Counted from the first letter of the stretch, positions 34,325 to 46,648 are shown. The stretch is 64,000 bases of DNA from Cervus elaphus (GCF_910594005.1 NC_057848.1:138580155-138644154); one strand, 5' to 3'. Numbers and translations: made by a program. The notes: generated by a model from the sequence alone, not told the origin.

Positions 34325-34499
34325 TGGAAGGAGAGTGGCTGGATTCAGGGCCTGGCAAGGCTCGATAGTAACATGGGGGTTCTCACATAACAGTCCCTGG
34401 TATTAAGTAATCTGGGATGTTGACAACCATTTATGGGGGTCCCTTCACAGGAGAGTGTTGACCTCATGGGGAACTTTCATGATCCAGTCTTGGCCCAAA

Positions 34500-35560
34500 G
34501 TTAGCTTGGTTGCCTCCTGGACCAGTAAGACAGCCACAGCAACTGTCCATAAGCATCCTGGCCACCCAGTGGCAACATTGTCCAGCCGTTTCAAGAAGCC
34601 ATTGGTCTGTCCCAGGTCCCCATGGTCTGAGTCAACACTCCCATAGCCATCTTGTCCTTTCCAGTCACGTAAAGAGTAAACAGCTTAGCAAAGTCTGCCA
34701 GGCCTGAAGCAGGTGCTGATGTAATTGCCAGCTTTAGTTCCTCAAAAGCCTGTTGCTGTCTCTCATTCCAATTTAGTGAATCTCCTTCTGGTCCAGTTAG
34801 GAGTTCATATAATGGCTGGGCCATCTGGGAATAGCCCAGAATCCAGATCCTACAAAACCCAGTCGCTCCCAAGAGCTCTCGAACCTGTCGTCTGGTTCTT
34901 GGTTGTGGGATTCTCAAACTGACCTCTTTTCTGGATTGGTCTAACAGCCTTGTGCCTCCTCTCAGAACAAACCCCAAATATCTTACTTCTTCTTTGCAGA
35001 TCTGTGCCTTCTTTTTCAAGACTCGTTAGTCAGACTCCATCAACAGCTCTAGTAAAGCCTCGGTCCCTTCCCAGCAGTCTTCTCTGTTCTCGGCAGCCAA
35101 AAGCAAGTCGTCCACGTATTGTAGCAAGCAGCATCTGAACCTCTCTGGCTGGAATGAGTCCAGGTTGGAAGCCAAAGCTTCCCCAAAGATGGTTGGGAAA
35201 TTCTTAAATCCTTGTGGGAGGCAAGTCCAGGTGAGCTGTTGTTGTCCCCTGCTGGGTCTTCCCATTCAAAAGCAAAAATGGGTTGAGACACCAGGGTGTA
35301 TACAGAAGAAGGCATCCTTGAGATCTAAATAAGTATAGATCTTAGCACTCCTTGGGAGGAGGCTAGGTAAAGTATAGGGGCTGGAACAGTGGGATACAGA
35401 GTCACGGTGGCCTGAACAGAGTCTGAGGTCCTGCACAGGTCCGGTCCTGTCCCCCTTCTTTCTTGACTGGTAAGATCGGTGTGTTCCAGGCTGACTGGCA
35501 TTCAATCAGGATGCCCGCCTCTTTCAGTCTGTTTATGTTATGGCAAAATGCCAACTCGAG
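34500..35560 (-). pseudogene. pol: ERV pol, reverse transcriptase, broken
   Basis: RT fingers begin in 35505-35266 (YTYLDLKDAFF carries the first catalytic Asp region). The frame then changes, and 35265-35026 holds the active site Y-V-D-D (LLQYVDDLLLA, codons at 35107-35118). The thumb/connection region is in 35019-34591 (VRYLGFVL, LLGATGFCRIWI). At least one frameshift and several stops interrupt it. Confidence 0.92.
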
Positions 35561-35699
35561 CCTTTAGTGGCAATGGGTACTGACGTTTTCTGACTGGGGT
35601 GGCACCTGGTTTGAGTTCTTTTACCACTGGGGCTTGTTGTTTTGCAAGCCTGGAGGAGTTGTCTTCCGCCTAGACCTCAGGGAATTGTTGAGTTAACTC

Positions 35700-36150
35700 T
35701 CTCTCTCTTGACTGTTTAGCCGATCCGGCTTCCCTTCCGGGAGATCGTACAACCTCCATTCATCTTGTGGGGTTACTGAGAGGGAGAGTAAATAGGTGGC
35801 TGAGCCCACTCAAAGAGTGGGTCTTTTGTGGGGAGAAAAGACCACTTGTGCCCCTAATTTAGACAGCAAGTCTCTTCCCAACAAAGATACTGGGGATTCA
35901 GGGATGTATAGAAATTCATGAGTCACTTGGTATCCCCCCATCTGACATTTTTTGAGAGAGGTGCCACCGGTTTGGTTACCACTAACATTTCCACTCCAGT
36001 GTCTACCATAAGGTCAATAATTTGGTCCCCCACTTTTAATTTTACCATGGGCTCTCGGGGACCTGCATCTTTGAGCCCCAGCACCCCTATTCAGTCTCTA
36101 GTCCAGCCAGCCCTATAACAGCCGATGCTAAATCCTTTTCCCTGCTATTT
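35700..36150 (-). pseudogene. pro: ERV protease, broken
   Basis: An aspartic protease half-site is visible on the minus strand: I-I-D-L-M-V-D-T-G-V-E, with the catalytic D-T-G at 35995-36003; the usual third residue Ala is Val here. A downstream segment reading LLGRDLLSKLGA (near 35.87 kb) corresponds to the C-terminal GRD/N helix. Stops follow before RT. The protein would cleave Gag and Pol polyproteins in an active virus. Confidence 0.8.
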
Positions 36151-37822
36151 TGGGGGCATTCATTTTACAGTGGCTGAAGCCCCAGCAACGGGCACATTGA
36201 TTTGATTGTAGGGCAGCCCCAGGCCTTCTTGTAGAGGGCCTGCTGTGAGGCTGGTTTCAGTTCAGAGGGGGTTCCAGTTCAGAGGTCTAGGGAGGGACCT
36301 TCCCAGGGCTGCGGCCAGTACTGCAACCCTCTGGTCTGCCCTCTTGTTGTCTTCTCTCCGCCTTTTCTCAACTTCCCTTTTTGTCTCCATGTTCTCTACT
36401 CCTGAATACCCTATCAGCGATCTCAATTATTTGTGAGCTAGTCATGGCCAATACCCCATCCACCTTTTGAAGCTTGCGTCTGATACTGGGGTAGGCTTGA
36501 GACACAAAGACTACATTTATCACCATCTGAGATCCAGCGGCCTCTGGATCTATTAGCGTATAAGGTCTATAGGCCTCGCACCATCTTTTGTAGAACTCAG
36601 AGGGTGATTCAGTCTCCCTTTGAATCACTTCAGAGGGTTTTGTCATATTCATAGGTTTTCAGGCCTCCCTCTTGTGTCCTTGTAAAATAGCTGCCCGAAA
36701 TCTCTCCAGGTAGCCCCTTCCTTCCTGTGTTATAGTCCCAGTTGGGCCTCTCATCAGGGGTGGCTAGTTGTGCCCACCGCTGTGGGTTTACGGTACCCTC
36801 AGGTGCCACTTCTCCTAGCCGCTGTCTAGCCTCAGTTAGGATCCTGGGTCTTTCTTCGGCGCTGAAAAGGGAGACTAGTGGTGGGTTTATGTCATCCCAT
36901 GTAGGGCCATAGGTTTGAAAAATAGTTCCCATTAGTCTAATCATACCTTGTGGCTCCCCTGGGTATGGTGGAGTGTGTCTCTGCCAGTTTAATATATCCG
37001 TAGAAGAAAATGGTTGGTAATAATAGGCTACAGGAGGCTGGTGGTAGTGTCCATCTGTGTCCTGAACCGAGGGCTGTTTGTTGTACCTCTCTGACGGGCA
37101 TCTGCAGTGGGGTTTTTCCCCCCTGTTCCTTAGCAGAACAGTCTCTGCCTAATTCCTATATTTCCTGCCCTCTTTTCGTCTGTACTCACCAGGAGGGGTG
37201 GGTCCAGCCTGGGAGGTCTGGCTGAGAAGGAATCCTGGGGCGTTGACCAGAGGCTCCTACCGCTGGGACCGGAGCCTGTCAGAATGGCGGCTCTATGATC
37301 TCCGAGGAAAGTTGGCAGAGGAGCAGCGGCTGCTGCAGGAACTTCACCTGGCCCTGGATGGGGCATTAAGGTGCTCTCTGGTCCTGGTGGAGCACTGGGG
37401 GGCGGGCGCGTCATCATCCAGTATGGGGGAGGGGGCAGGTCATCCCCATCCAAATCCTGCAGAATTTCTTTTTTATCATTAGTCAATTTTTGTGCCATTA
37501 ATATTGTTCCTTTCCCTTTCTTGATATAGAATCTCGTCCAAGGAGGGGGTTCTTGAGCTAACCCTAGCCATGAGTCAATATATGGAAATTGATCTGGATG
37601 TCCAGGCTTTCAGATGACTATGGCAGAAACTACTTTTAATGCGTTTAAGTCCACGGTGCCCTCTGGTGGCCATCCTAATCCCAAAGAGGGCCGTTTGACC
37701 TCACAGAGTATGCAGAGGTGGTTAGGCATCATCTTCTTCACCCCATAATCTCCTCCAAATCCTTTCTTAAAATTTTTAATCATGCACTCCAATACAGTTG
37801 CCTTAGATTCACTTCCCCCCAT
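36150..37822 (-). pseudogene. gag: ERV gag (MA, proline-rich p12-like, CA, NC), broken
   Basis: It starts with M-G-G-S at 37822, a myristoylation-type N terminus, and MA runs to 37610. A proline-rich segment (37498-37130) contains L-P-P-P-P-Y, a PPxY late-budding motif. Capsid occupies 36944-36630 (IFQTYGPTWDD, NWDYNTG) and 36652-36368, the latter with a major-homology-like ESPSEFYKRW. A zinc knuckle near 36195 has C-x2-C-x4-H but an Ala at the expected last Cys, so it is damaged. Frame changes at about 37.5, 37.1 and 36.65 kb break the gene. Confidence 0.88.
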
Positions 37823-38703
37823 CTTGCTTATCTTCTCAGATCTTCTTCTTTCTTTCCTTTTTGTTCTGTCTACAAAGTTCTCGGTACCCTATGTACTTCT
37901 GATATTTTCACTCAATGAAACACTTAAATTGCCATTCCGTCTCCTTCCTAACTGGGGTGAGAAGAGCCTTACCTGCCAGATCCCAGAGGGGAAAGGGGGA
38001 TCGGCATGTCTTCACCTACCGGTCGGCACAACTGAACCAGAACACCACATGGTCCAGGACTATTTCTCCCTTAACTTTTAAAGTCCATTCTGCCTTGGTG
38101 GGCTTGATCGTGTGCGGATGAAAACACAGATGGGTTAAATACTCCAAGTCCCATGCCATCTCCGGAAAAGCCAATTCATACTCACTTATGTATCCCCTTC
38201 CTTCTAGCCTGGCAATTCTCAGGGGATCAAGAATTTCACAGCAGGTAGGGCACCTCCTTGGGGGGGGGCAAAATACAAGTGCACAAAGACCAAGTTTCTT
38301 CCCTTAGAAGCCCCTTCGCAACTGCCCAGTAATAGTTTACCCTTAGATGACACGGACACCACCTCCTCCGTGACATTCACAGTGCTGCTTCCCCAAAACT
38401 TTCTCGCGTTTGTCCAGTAGCAATCTATCCCAGAATAATGTGGATACCACCTCTTTGTGACAGTCGCGGTCTGCATGCTTCCTATTCCCTCCCAGGGGTT
38501 TGATCAGACCCCTTCTTCCACCCTGCTGGGTGGGAGGCCCCTTACCGGAGTGCTCAGTTCCCCTGCTGCCATCCACTACCCACCAACATGAAAGGTCTGG
38601 GCGACGAGGAATGGATCTTTCCAGAGAGGCGAGGTGCCTTTCTCCCCTCTAGAAGATCTGAGCCACAAGGCCTCAGAGGAGCCCTAAGCAGGACTTGTCT
38701 CCT
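37823..38703 (-). other. ERV 5' leader
   Basis: About 0.9 kb between the primer binding site and gag, where a packaging signal and splice donor would lie. It contains an imperfect direct repeat of about 70 bp with an 87-bp period (38326-38393 and 38413-38482). A minus-strand frame (38476-38219) crosses the repeat but has no recognised domain. Confidence 0.75.
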
Positions 38704-38716
38704 CAAAGTGAGGAGC

Positions 38717-38734
38717 TTCCCGGCCAGTGCACCA
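38717..38734 (-). other. Primer binding site, tRNA-Gly type
   Basis: The 18 bases match the 3' end of tRNA-Gly with one mismatch (GTGCACCA instead of ATGCACCA) and are separated from the 5' LTR by AA. The copy beside the 3' LTR has no mismatch. Confidence 0.85.
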
Positions 38735-38736
38735 AA

Positions 38737-39290
38737 TGTTACAGCCAAATGCTCCAGGAAGCAAACTCACTTAGGACAGCGTGGACAGTGGGGTGCAGTT
38801 TATTACACCGGCAGGTCCGAGGCAGAGTTTCCTCTTTAGCCAGGGACCCCTACCGACTTTTGTGAAAACCTTATATACCTTAAGTGTATCTGCTCAAGCC
38901 CAAATCCCCAAATTCCTTAAACCTAGCCTGGAAAATGTTAAAGGGAGATACAATCAGGTTTACAGCCATGATTCATAATGAGAAGGGTCAGCTGGTTATA
39001 CATTGTAGCCTACACCAATGGGGGCCATAAAGATTACAAAGGTGATTGACTACATAGCAGATTATTACATTCTTTCTGGCGATTGGAAATCCTGGTATGG
39101 AATCTGGTGTTTACTGGTCTGAGAGGCCTGTTAGGCCATAAGTATGTTATCTCCATGGCTACCAGGCACATAGTCCAAAGTTCACTGAAAATGCAAGCAG
39201 GCTTATAGCCCAGAGTTCACCGGGAATGTAAAATGGAGTTTACTTCTTTTTCAAGATGGAGTCAGCTCGGCCTGTTCCTTTCCTCCTTCA
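38737..39290 (-). repeat. 5' LTR of endogenous retrovirus
   Basis: A 554-bp LTR, TG...CA on the minus strand, with a TATA box (antisense of CCTTATATACC near 38869-38879) and AATAAA (antisense, 38799-38804). Together with the 3' LTR it defines an 8.66-kb provirus. No SINE or LINE interrupts the interior. The flanks show no clear 4-bp TSD. Confidence 0.93.
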
Positions 39291-39884
39291 CAATTGCTTT
39301 AGAAAGTGTGCAATTATAAATCCTCTCCTTGTCCCTTTGAGATATAAATCTTCTAGTACCCAGAACGATCTCCTCAATGTCCTGAGAGCCATTTCTTTGA
39401 AATGTACACATTCAAGGAGATGAATTTTAATTTTGGTCTCTGTTGCCAAGGAGGGCAAGGTCCTAATTTTAGTGAGTACCTTAGTCCAACTTGTACCATT
39501 GGCTCTTCATAAAGGTATGAGCAGCTTGTCTCTCCTCTGAGAGGCAGCTCTGCTCACCACTATATTACCAACGTGAGAAGTCTGTTTGTTCCTCTGGATG
39601 AGCACCAATTGGTAAAGCCAGATGGCCTAGTCCTATGGACCAAATTCCCCCTTAATGCTCTCGGTGCCTTTTCTTTAGCACACCCAAGCCTTTATAGTCT
39701 CCTGTCTTCTGTTTTGGAGGAGTTGAGTTCAGGTGACACTGCTTTCTCTTCTATTACAATAGTTATTACTGCATAAAATCTATCTTTACTGCCTAAACTA
39801 GTATCTGGCTTTGTTTATCTTTCACATTATATAATACTTACATTGTTAAATGAATTTCATTAGAAGAATATGCCACTCATTAAT
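39291..39884. other. Right flank of the provirus, unassigned
   Basis: No recognised repeat or gene. A 67-codon plus frame at 39573-39776 has no domain. Confidence 0.35.
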
Positions 39885-40720
39885 TTACTCACAAGCTGGA
39901 ATCAAAATTGCCGGGAGAAATATCAATAACCTCAGATATGCAGATGACACCACACTTATGGCAGAAAGCGAAGAACTCAAGAGACTCTTGATGAAAGTGA
40001 AAGAGGAGAGTGAAAAAGCTGCCTTAAAACTCAACATTCAGAAAATAAAGATCATGGCATCTGATCCCGTCACTTCATTGCAAATAGATGGGGAAACAGT
40101 GGAAACAGTGGCAGACTATATTTTTGGGGGCTCCAAAATCACTGCAGATGGTGATTGCAGCCATGAAATTAAAAGACACTTACTCCTTGGAAGAAAAGTT
40201 ATGACCAACCTAGACAGCATATTAAAAAGCAGAGACATTACTTTGCCAACAAAGGTCCGTCTAGTCAAAGCTATGGTTTTTCCAGCAGTCATGTATGGAT
40301 GTGAGAGTTGGACTATAAAGAGAGCTGAGCACTGAAGAATTGATGCTTTTGAACTACGGTGTTCGAGAAGACTCTTGACAGTCCCTTGGACAGCAAGGAG
40401 ATCCAGCCAGTCCATCCTAAAGAAAGTCAGTCCTGAATATTCATTGGAAGGACTGATGCTGAAGCTGAAACTGCAACACTTTGGCCACCTGATGTGAAGA
40501 ACTGACTCATTTGAAAAGACCCTGATGCTGGGAAAGATTGAAGGCAGGAGGAGAAGGGGACGACAGAGGATGAAATGGTTGGATGACATCACAGACTCAA
40601 TGAACAAGAGTTTGAGTAAACTCCAGGAGTTGGTGATGGACAGGGAGGCCTGGTGTGCTGCAGTCCATGGGGTTGCAAAGAGTCAGACACGACTGAGCAA
40701 CTGAACTGAACTGAACTGAT
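39885..40720 (+). mobile_element. BovB LINE 3' end with RT fragment
   Basis: A sense BovB, 5'-truncated, with the RT catalytic motif intact as Y-A-D-D (RYADDTTLMAES near 39935-39970) in an open stretch (39850-40335) that ends at a stop after KRAEH. The 3' part is complete to the CTGAACTGAACTGAACTGA end. Better preserved than the copy at 540-1517 but still far too short to be active. Confidence 0.93.
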
Positions 40721-42598
40721 CATTGGCTTTTAACTCAGTCTCTAAGAAGCCATTGTAAACTGAGCAAAGACAATTCATTTATACCTGATTATTATATTGT
40801 TTGGGTAGACATTGGTGAACTCCAATAGTGAGAGACAGAACAGTTTCTCTAGGTCTCCTCTCCTAAGACCTCACCACTAGATTGCTATGGTAAAAATCAT
40901 AAATAATATTCTGTTATACAAACAACATTTATGAGAAAGTAAGCATAACTTTGTCCTTTTATTTTTTTTTTATTCAGTAAACACTTTGCTTCAAGTTTCT
41001 ACATAAGATAGAAATGACTCCTCTGAAAGCGGCTGCACTCAAGAACCAGACATAATCACAGACCTGGGGGTCAGTCTAAAAGGTACAGGATCCTGGCTTC
41101 TCTAGACCTCTTATCCCAATTCATGCAAAGGCAGAAATATAGATATTATTTCTACACATATTAAAACCACTCAAGCCAGCAATTATGATCATTCCTTATA
41201 TTATACTAATTAACAAGCCATCTGGTGCTGATCAGAGATGAAGATAGTTGAAGGGCATGGCAGAGCCTGAAATTGCTGAATATTGACTCTGAAATGCTAA
41301 GTAACAAGGCCCAGTAGTAAATACTCTTGAATTGAGGCCTCAAATGCTCACTAGTGATCTCCACGGTGTAGACCCAAAACTAACACACACAAACACACAC
41401 ATACAAAATACATATTACACAAGACATATTTTAAAATATAGACCATACAAGAAATTTTCTTATAGCATCCAAGTCCAAACTACTAAATGAGAACTAATCT
41501 CTACATTAAGGGATTAGCCCAGGGAGGCTGCTCTTCTTGAAAGATCGAGGGTGCCTGTAGCTTCTCAGCCCTGGGTCATCTCTGAAGTTTATCTTAAAAG
41601 AATCAAAAGGTGAGAGACCGACAGCAAATTGTTATCTGTTAGTACAGCATATTGCTGACCTAGAGCCCCTGGCATTTAATTCTGAAAACAGTGGGGATAT
41701 TTTCGATATTCATTAGCTGTGCCACAACGCTCAGTGGCTTTTACAGAAATTGTTATTTTACTGGATCTGCAATTGGATGGTAAAGCTCATACAACTGGGA
41801 GTTGGGCAAACGAGGGTGGGTCCTGAGATTCAGCTCTATTCCATGTTTCTCATTTGGGTCCCAGGTTGGGGAAAGCTTTCTCAAGCCTTAAGTGTGAGAG
41901 GGCAAGCAGAAACACATGAGGCCTTCTAGGGTCTAGATTTGGAAATGGCTCTCATTCATATCTGTCTACACATGGTAGGACACGTCTACACATAGTAGGA
42001 CAAAGCAAGTCAGCAGGTCAAGCTGAAAGTCAAGGGCCAGGGAGGGGCACTCTGCCCACAATGAGGCCACTGTCAGGCTGTAGGTAAGGAGGGCTGCAAC
42101 ATTTTGAGTCTGCCCTTCAGCTGTCATAGTCTCTCCACAAACCAAAACATACTCCTGCCTTTCACTGAACTAATGATTCCCCCTTTACAACTACTAAAAC
42201 ATCCCTGACAAAAAAGTAAAGAGAATTTAAAATTTTTGGTACTGTTTTCCATTTTATGTACAAACAAGCCTGTGGCACCTCTCAGGTCCTGATTCAGATT
42301 CTTTTCTACAAAAATGTTAATTATTCATTCATTTGACAATTAAATACAGAGCACCTACTATATACAGAACATCAAGTGAAGCAGTATGAGAAATGCAAAG
42401 ATGGTTCAGATGTACATTCTTTCTCAATGATCTTGAGGGTTTGGGGTTGATGCTGGGAGTTTTGTGTGGGAGTAGCATCAAGTACAGAAATACACTGGAG
42501 GTTTTAAAACCATCAGTTTGGGGGCTCAAGTAATCTGAGATTTGTGTCTCAGCCCCATCATTTCAAGCAAGCTATTTATCCTCTTCCTGTCTTAGTTT
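40721..42598. other. Mostly unassigned
   Basis: Contains a short (CA)n tract near 41384-41404 and a two-unit 21-bp imperfect repeat (GTCTACACATGGTAGGACAC / GTCTACACATAGTAGGACAA, 41964-42004). No gene recognised. Confidence 0.4.
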
Positions 42599-42725
42599 TG
42601 TTGTTACTGTTTAGTCACTTAGTCATGTCTGACTCTGCAACCCCATGGACTGAAGCTCACCAAGCTTCTCTGTTCATGGGATTTCCCAGGCAAGAATATT
42701 GGAGTGGGTTGCCATTTCCTTCTCG
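42599..42725 (-). mobile_element. Bov-tA SINE, antisense, partial
   Basis: Antisense Bov-tA 3' half, from TTTAGTCACTTAGTCATGTC to TTGCCATTTCCTTCTC; the tRNA-like head is missing. Confidence 0.88.
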
Positions 42726-43919
42726 TTTAAGCCACTGACAAATAAACAAGAATATTTACTTCACAGATAAAGTTTTGAAAATATATAATTTATGCCTGCC
42801 ACCGATAAGTGCCTATTTAATAGCTGTAAAAGTCAACAAGGATACTTGGACCAGACTGGGCATCACTTTCCTGCCAGGGAGCTCTAAATGCATCTCTTCC
42901 TCCATTCTGCTATCTCAGCACTCCTGTGCTAATTTCTGTTCATGTTCAACAGCACGGACAAGCTTTGTAATAACAATCTGTAAAACCCAACCATGAGGAA
43001 GACAGATCTTTTTCAGGGTTGTGCCCTGCAATGCAACTAATTATTCAAAAATCTCAATTACTTTTCTGAAGAAATGATGCTGTAGATCCTAGCTGGAATA
43101 GAACTAGAAAACCTGGATAGAACATTCTTGATCCTGTGCTAGTGATTCACAGCACAGTCCAATTGGTTGGAAAACCACAGAAACAATGTGGTCCAGAATA
43201 ACAAGCAACTGAGTTTCTAGAATCTCACTGACTGAGAAAACACATTTTCAATATGCATTAACCAGGAGACAGGGCCACTCCAAAATAAAACAAATAAACA
43301 AGCAGCTCATGTGACTTTAGGCTGAGTTTTCACAAGCATTACTCCCTCTTTATGTTGGAGTTTGGTCCCTATTGAACCCCTTTAGGGGCAATGGTTAGGT
43401 CTTGCCTTCCCCACCCTGTGAAGGAAGTAAGAGGTTGGAACAGTTACTAACAAGGACGTTGGTATCATCAGGATTATGGAAGAGATGGGATGGGAAAAAA
43501 AGCTGGGGTAGAGGAGGGGAGTCTCAGAGATTGAGCAGGGTGAGCAGGAGAGCAGATGATGGGAACTGTATACAATGTTACAGAGGACTGCTATGAGGCT
43601 CAAAAAAAGCAGTTTTTTGTTTTTTTTTTAATGTGTATAAATTTTTCCTCCAAAAGTGGCACCTAAATTATTTTTAAAAATCTGTGCTTGAGAAATAGTT
43701 TAATAATGTCAATTGTGTAAATATGCACATAGTACGTAATATTCTAAAACTTTAGTCTCTGTCATTTTGAAGGGCTTATCCCCTAGTCTAGCAAATACCA
43801 TAGAGACATTTCCATTTAGCAGACACTGTGCCCTTTAATAAATCAATATATATTTTTTAAAAATTGGCATCTCCTTAACCAGTATGGTACCATTAATCCA
43901 CAAACTCCTTCCCTTTCTA
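42726..43919. other. No recognised feature
   Basis: No identified repeat family; short frames only. Confidence 0.35.
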
Positions 43920-44560
43920 CCATGAGACCCTAATCCAAGTCACTATAATCTGTTGTCTGAATTGATATAAAAGCTTCCTAACTGGTTTCCCTAGTTCCAT
44001 TCTTGCCAATTTGCACAGCAGCCAGTGTGCTCTTTTTAATGCATGAATCAGATAATACTTAAAGTCATCCAATGGCTTCTTTTCACGCTCAGAATAAAAT
44101 CCAAACATCTGACTAGTTTTACATGATCTGGCCTCTTACTGTCTCCTTTCCTTATTCCCTATCACTTGAGCTGCACCACAGATTTCTTTCTACCTGAGAT
44201 TTATTTGCACTTCAATTCCCTTTTAAAAGGACAGCTTGTCCCATGATTTCTCCATGGCCCCTCATTCCTGTCAAATTTCTACTCAAAGACCACTACTTTG
44301 TTTCAATAAGAGTTTTCTTGCCTATTCAATGTAGATTATCCTGTCCCATCCCAAGTAGGTGTTGTTTTTACATGATCCTTTTTATAAGCATGCCATCATT
44401 CTCTGGAATGAGCTTGCCCACTCCTTTGCTTACTTGTTTCTTTTCTACCATTTTCCACTAGAATATTAACTCCATGATATAAGGGTCTTTGTCTCCATCA
44501 CTATTTTATTCTCAGCACATGGATATCATAGCAACTTGATGAATAAATGAATTATGTAGA
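43920..44560 (+). mobile_element. L2 LINE 3' end
   Basis: Long sense L2 copy: TTCCTAACTGGTTTCCCTAG, CACAGCAGCCAGTGTGCTCT, GAATAAAATCCAAACATCTG, TACATGATCTGGCCTC, CTAGAATATTAACTCCATGA and the TGATGAATAAATGAAT end. Old and frameless. Confidence 0.85.
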
Positions 44561-44861
44561 CTTAAATGGCGAATGATTCCCACTTAAGTCTAAAACTAAT
44601 TTATGTTTGGTTAAAAAAAATCACTTTCCATTATTCTGCTGATCTAATGATTATTTTTCTTACTTCTCATATCTCAAAATGTGTTAGCTAAATCTCAAAT
44701 TGGGAAAAGGAAGAAAAATGATACATGAGTCTACATTCATAAGAAACAATGAGAAGACCTAGAAAACAGTAAGAAGTGGAGAGTACAGAAAAGGGCAAAG
44801 ACAGAGAGAGAACCTGCTGATAACTTTTATCTTTCCATTTGCCATCAATAGGTGCCATGAA

Positions 44862-45068
44862 GTGAAGTGAAGTGAAAGTCACTCAGCTGTGTCCGACTCT
44901 TTGTGACTGCATGAACTATAAAACTATAGTCCATAGAATTCTCCAGGCCAGAATACTAGAGTGGGTAGCCTTTCCCTTCTCCAGGAGATCGTCCCCACCC
45001 AGGAATTGAACCGGGGTCTCCTGCATTGCAGGCAGATTCTTTACCAACTGGGCTATGAGGGAAGCCCC
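44862..45068 (-). mobile_element. Bov-tA SINE, antisense, with exact TSD
   Basis: Full-length antisense Bov-tA starting with GTGAAGTGAAGTGAAAGTC. Exact TSD AGGTGCCATGAA at 44850-44861 and 45069-45080. Confidence 0.94.
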
Positions 45069-45229
45069 AGGTGCCATGAAAAGGTTTGCCAAATGACAGT
45101 GTCATGAGTTAAGATCTTTGTGCTAGAAAGTAATGCAGCCTGCTTGTGAAACTAAGGGTGTTTGACTAGAGCAAAAATATTCTAATTTTGTCTACATCTT
45201 TGAAAAATAAATAAATTTATTAAAGCAAG

Positions 45230-45935
45230 GTGTGGCATAATAAAGAATACAGCCTCTACAACTCCCCCTTGTCGGTCCTGGCATAGAACTTCAAAAATCC
45301 TTGAAATTTCCATAGTTATAGGATTGCCTTTGTTATCTTAATGAGGTGACTCATGGTGGGCCCCTAGCTTCAGGATGGGGGCTGGTCACCAGAAAGACCA
45401 ACCACCAGGTGATTAGACTGTTGGAACTTTGGGCTAATTCAACCTCTGGGGAACGTAGTGGGTTGCAGATTGAGTTCAGTCTTGTAATGATTTAATCAAT
45501 CTGACTGAGGTAATGAAACCCCAATAAAAGCTTTGGAGGTGAAAGCTAAGAGGAATTTCTTGGCTGGTGAACACACTGACATGCAGGGTATGGGATGGAG
45601 GGTCATGAGCCCTTACTCCACAGGTAGAGAATATGGAAATTGTGCATTCTAGACTCTTCCAAACCACATCCTATATATACCCTTTATAATAAAAATATGA
45701 CCATTAAAACAGAGCTTTCAGAGAGCTCTGAGTTGTTCTAGTCAATTATTGAACCTGAACAGGTCAGGGGAATCCTCAAATTTACAGCTCATTGTTTAGA
45801 AATGGGGTGGCCCCTGAGAATTGCTTGCTGGAGCTTGAATTAAGGATAATCTTGTGGAGGACTGAACCCTTAAGTCTGTGGAGTCTAATGGGAACTCCAG
45901 GTAGCTAGTATTAGAACTGCATTGCAGTGCATCTG
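45230..45935 (+). mobile_element. Old mammalian repeat (probably LTR-like), copy A
   Basis: Shares an ordered set of blocks with the reverse complement of 54040-54620: GGATGGGGGCTGGT, TTGGAACTTT, TGGTGAACAC, CTTTATAATAAA, TTCTAG..AATTATTGAACC / CTAGCAAATTAATTGGACC and the CAGTCTTGT/ACTGA block. An AATAAA lies in the middle. I recognise it as a common mammalian interspersed repeat but cannot name the family with confidence. Confidence 0.55.
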
Positions 45936-46636
45936 CTTAGGGTAGAAATAGAGCACAAAGGCTTCAGTTTTCTCTTAGACATACAAGATGAAAAAATCTA
46001 TTATCGGACATAATTTACTTATTAAATAATTCCCATTCAGCTTTAGAGACACCAAAAGTTTAGCAAGTGATGTCTTCGAAGATTCAGAATCAGGACTACC
46101 TTCTTAAATAGTAAAAAGTACCCTGCCAGCGAGACTCGAATCCCGTCCTAAATAGGGACCAAAGGAAATAGCATAAGGGTTTTTACTGCTATGCAGAAAC
46201 ATGGCACTTCTCTAATTTTATTTTTTTTCAATGTACAGAAAACATCATGCAAGTGATTTCTAGCTCATAAAACTTTTGGTTGCTGCCATTAAATTGTCTG
46301 GCAAATGCTCATGAAACAGTTGAGGACAGGAAAACACCCATGCAGAGGGCTCACTCCATGCAAGTTTTGTGCAAGTTGGGCTTTATAAGATATAATCAAC
46401 TCTTGGTTATTGCTTTGTACCCTAATATTAGTTCCCCAAAGCCACAGAATCTCCCTGAGAGCTACATCTGTAGACTTCTTACTTACTGGCTGGCCTGGAC
46501 ACATTCAGCAGATCCAACAGACAGGCATTTACTTCCCCTTAGTCAGGTGCCAATCAGAGTTAAAGGAGGATTTAGTTCCTTAAGAAATTATTTCTATTGT
46601 GAGAGCAACCCGCTATTTTTGCTTTACTTTATAAAC
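45936..46636. other. No recognised feature
   Basis: A 126-codon plus frame (46280-46660) lacks any domain and runs into the SINE, so it is probably fortuitous. Confidence 0.35.
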
Positions 46637-46648
46637 TTAGTAGACTGG

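Noticed and set aside
32572..38839. Many plus-strand frames of 60-94 codons between 32.5 and 38.9 kb
   Set aside because: They lie opposite the retroviral genes on the minus strand and show no domains.
30631..39290. Possibility that the env is a functional co-opted (syncytin-like) gene
   Set aside because: SU and TM lie in several frames with stops, and the membrane anchor is in a different frame from the rest of TM.
46130..46165. tRNA-like segment (GAGACTCGAATCCCGTCC)
   Set aside because: Looks like a T-arm by itself, but no acceptor stem, D-arm or anticodon arm can be fitted around it.
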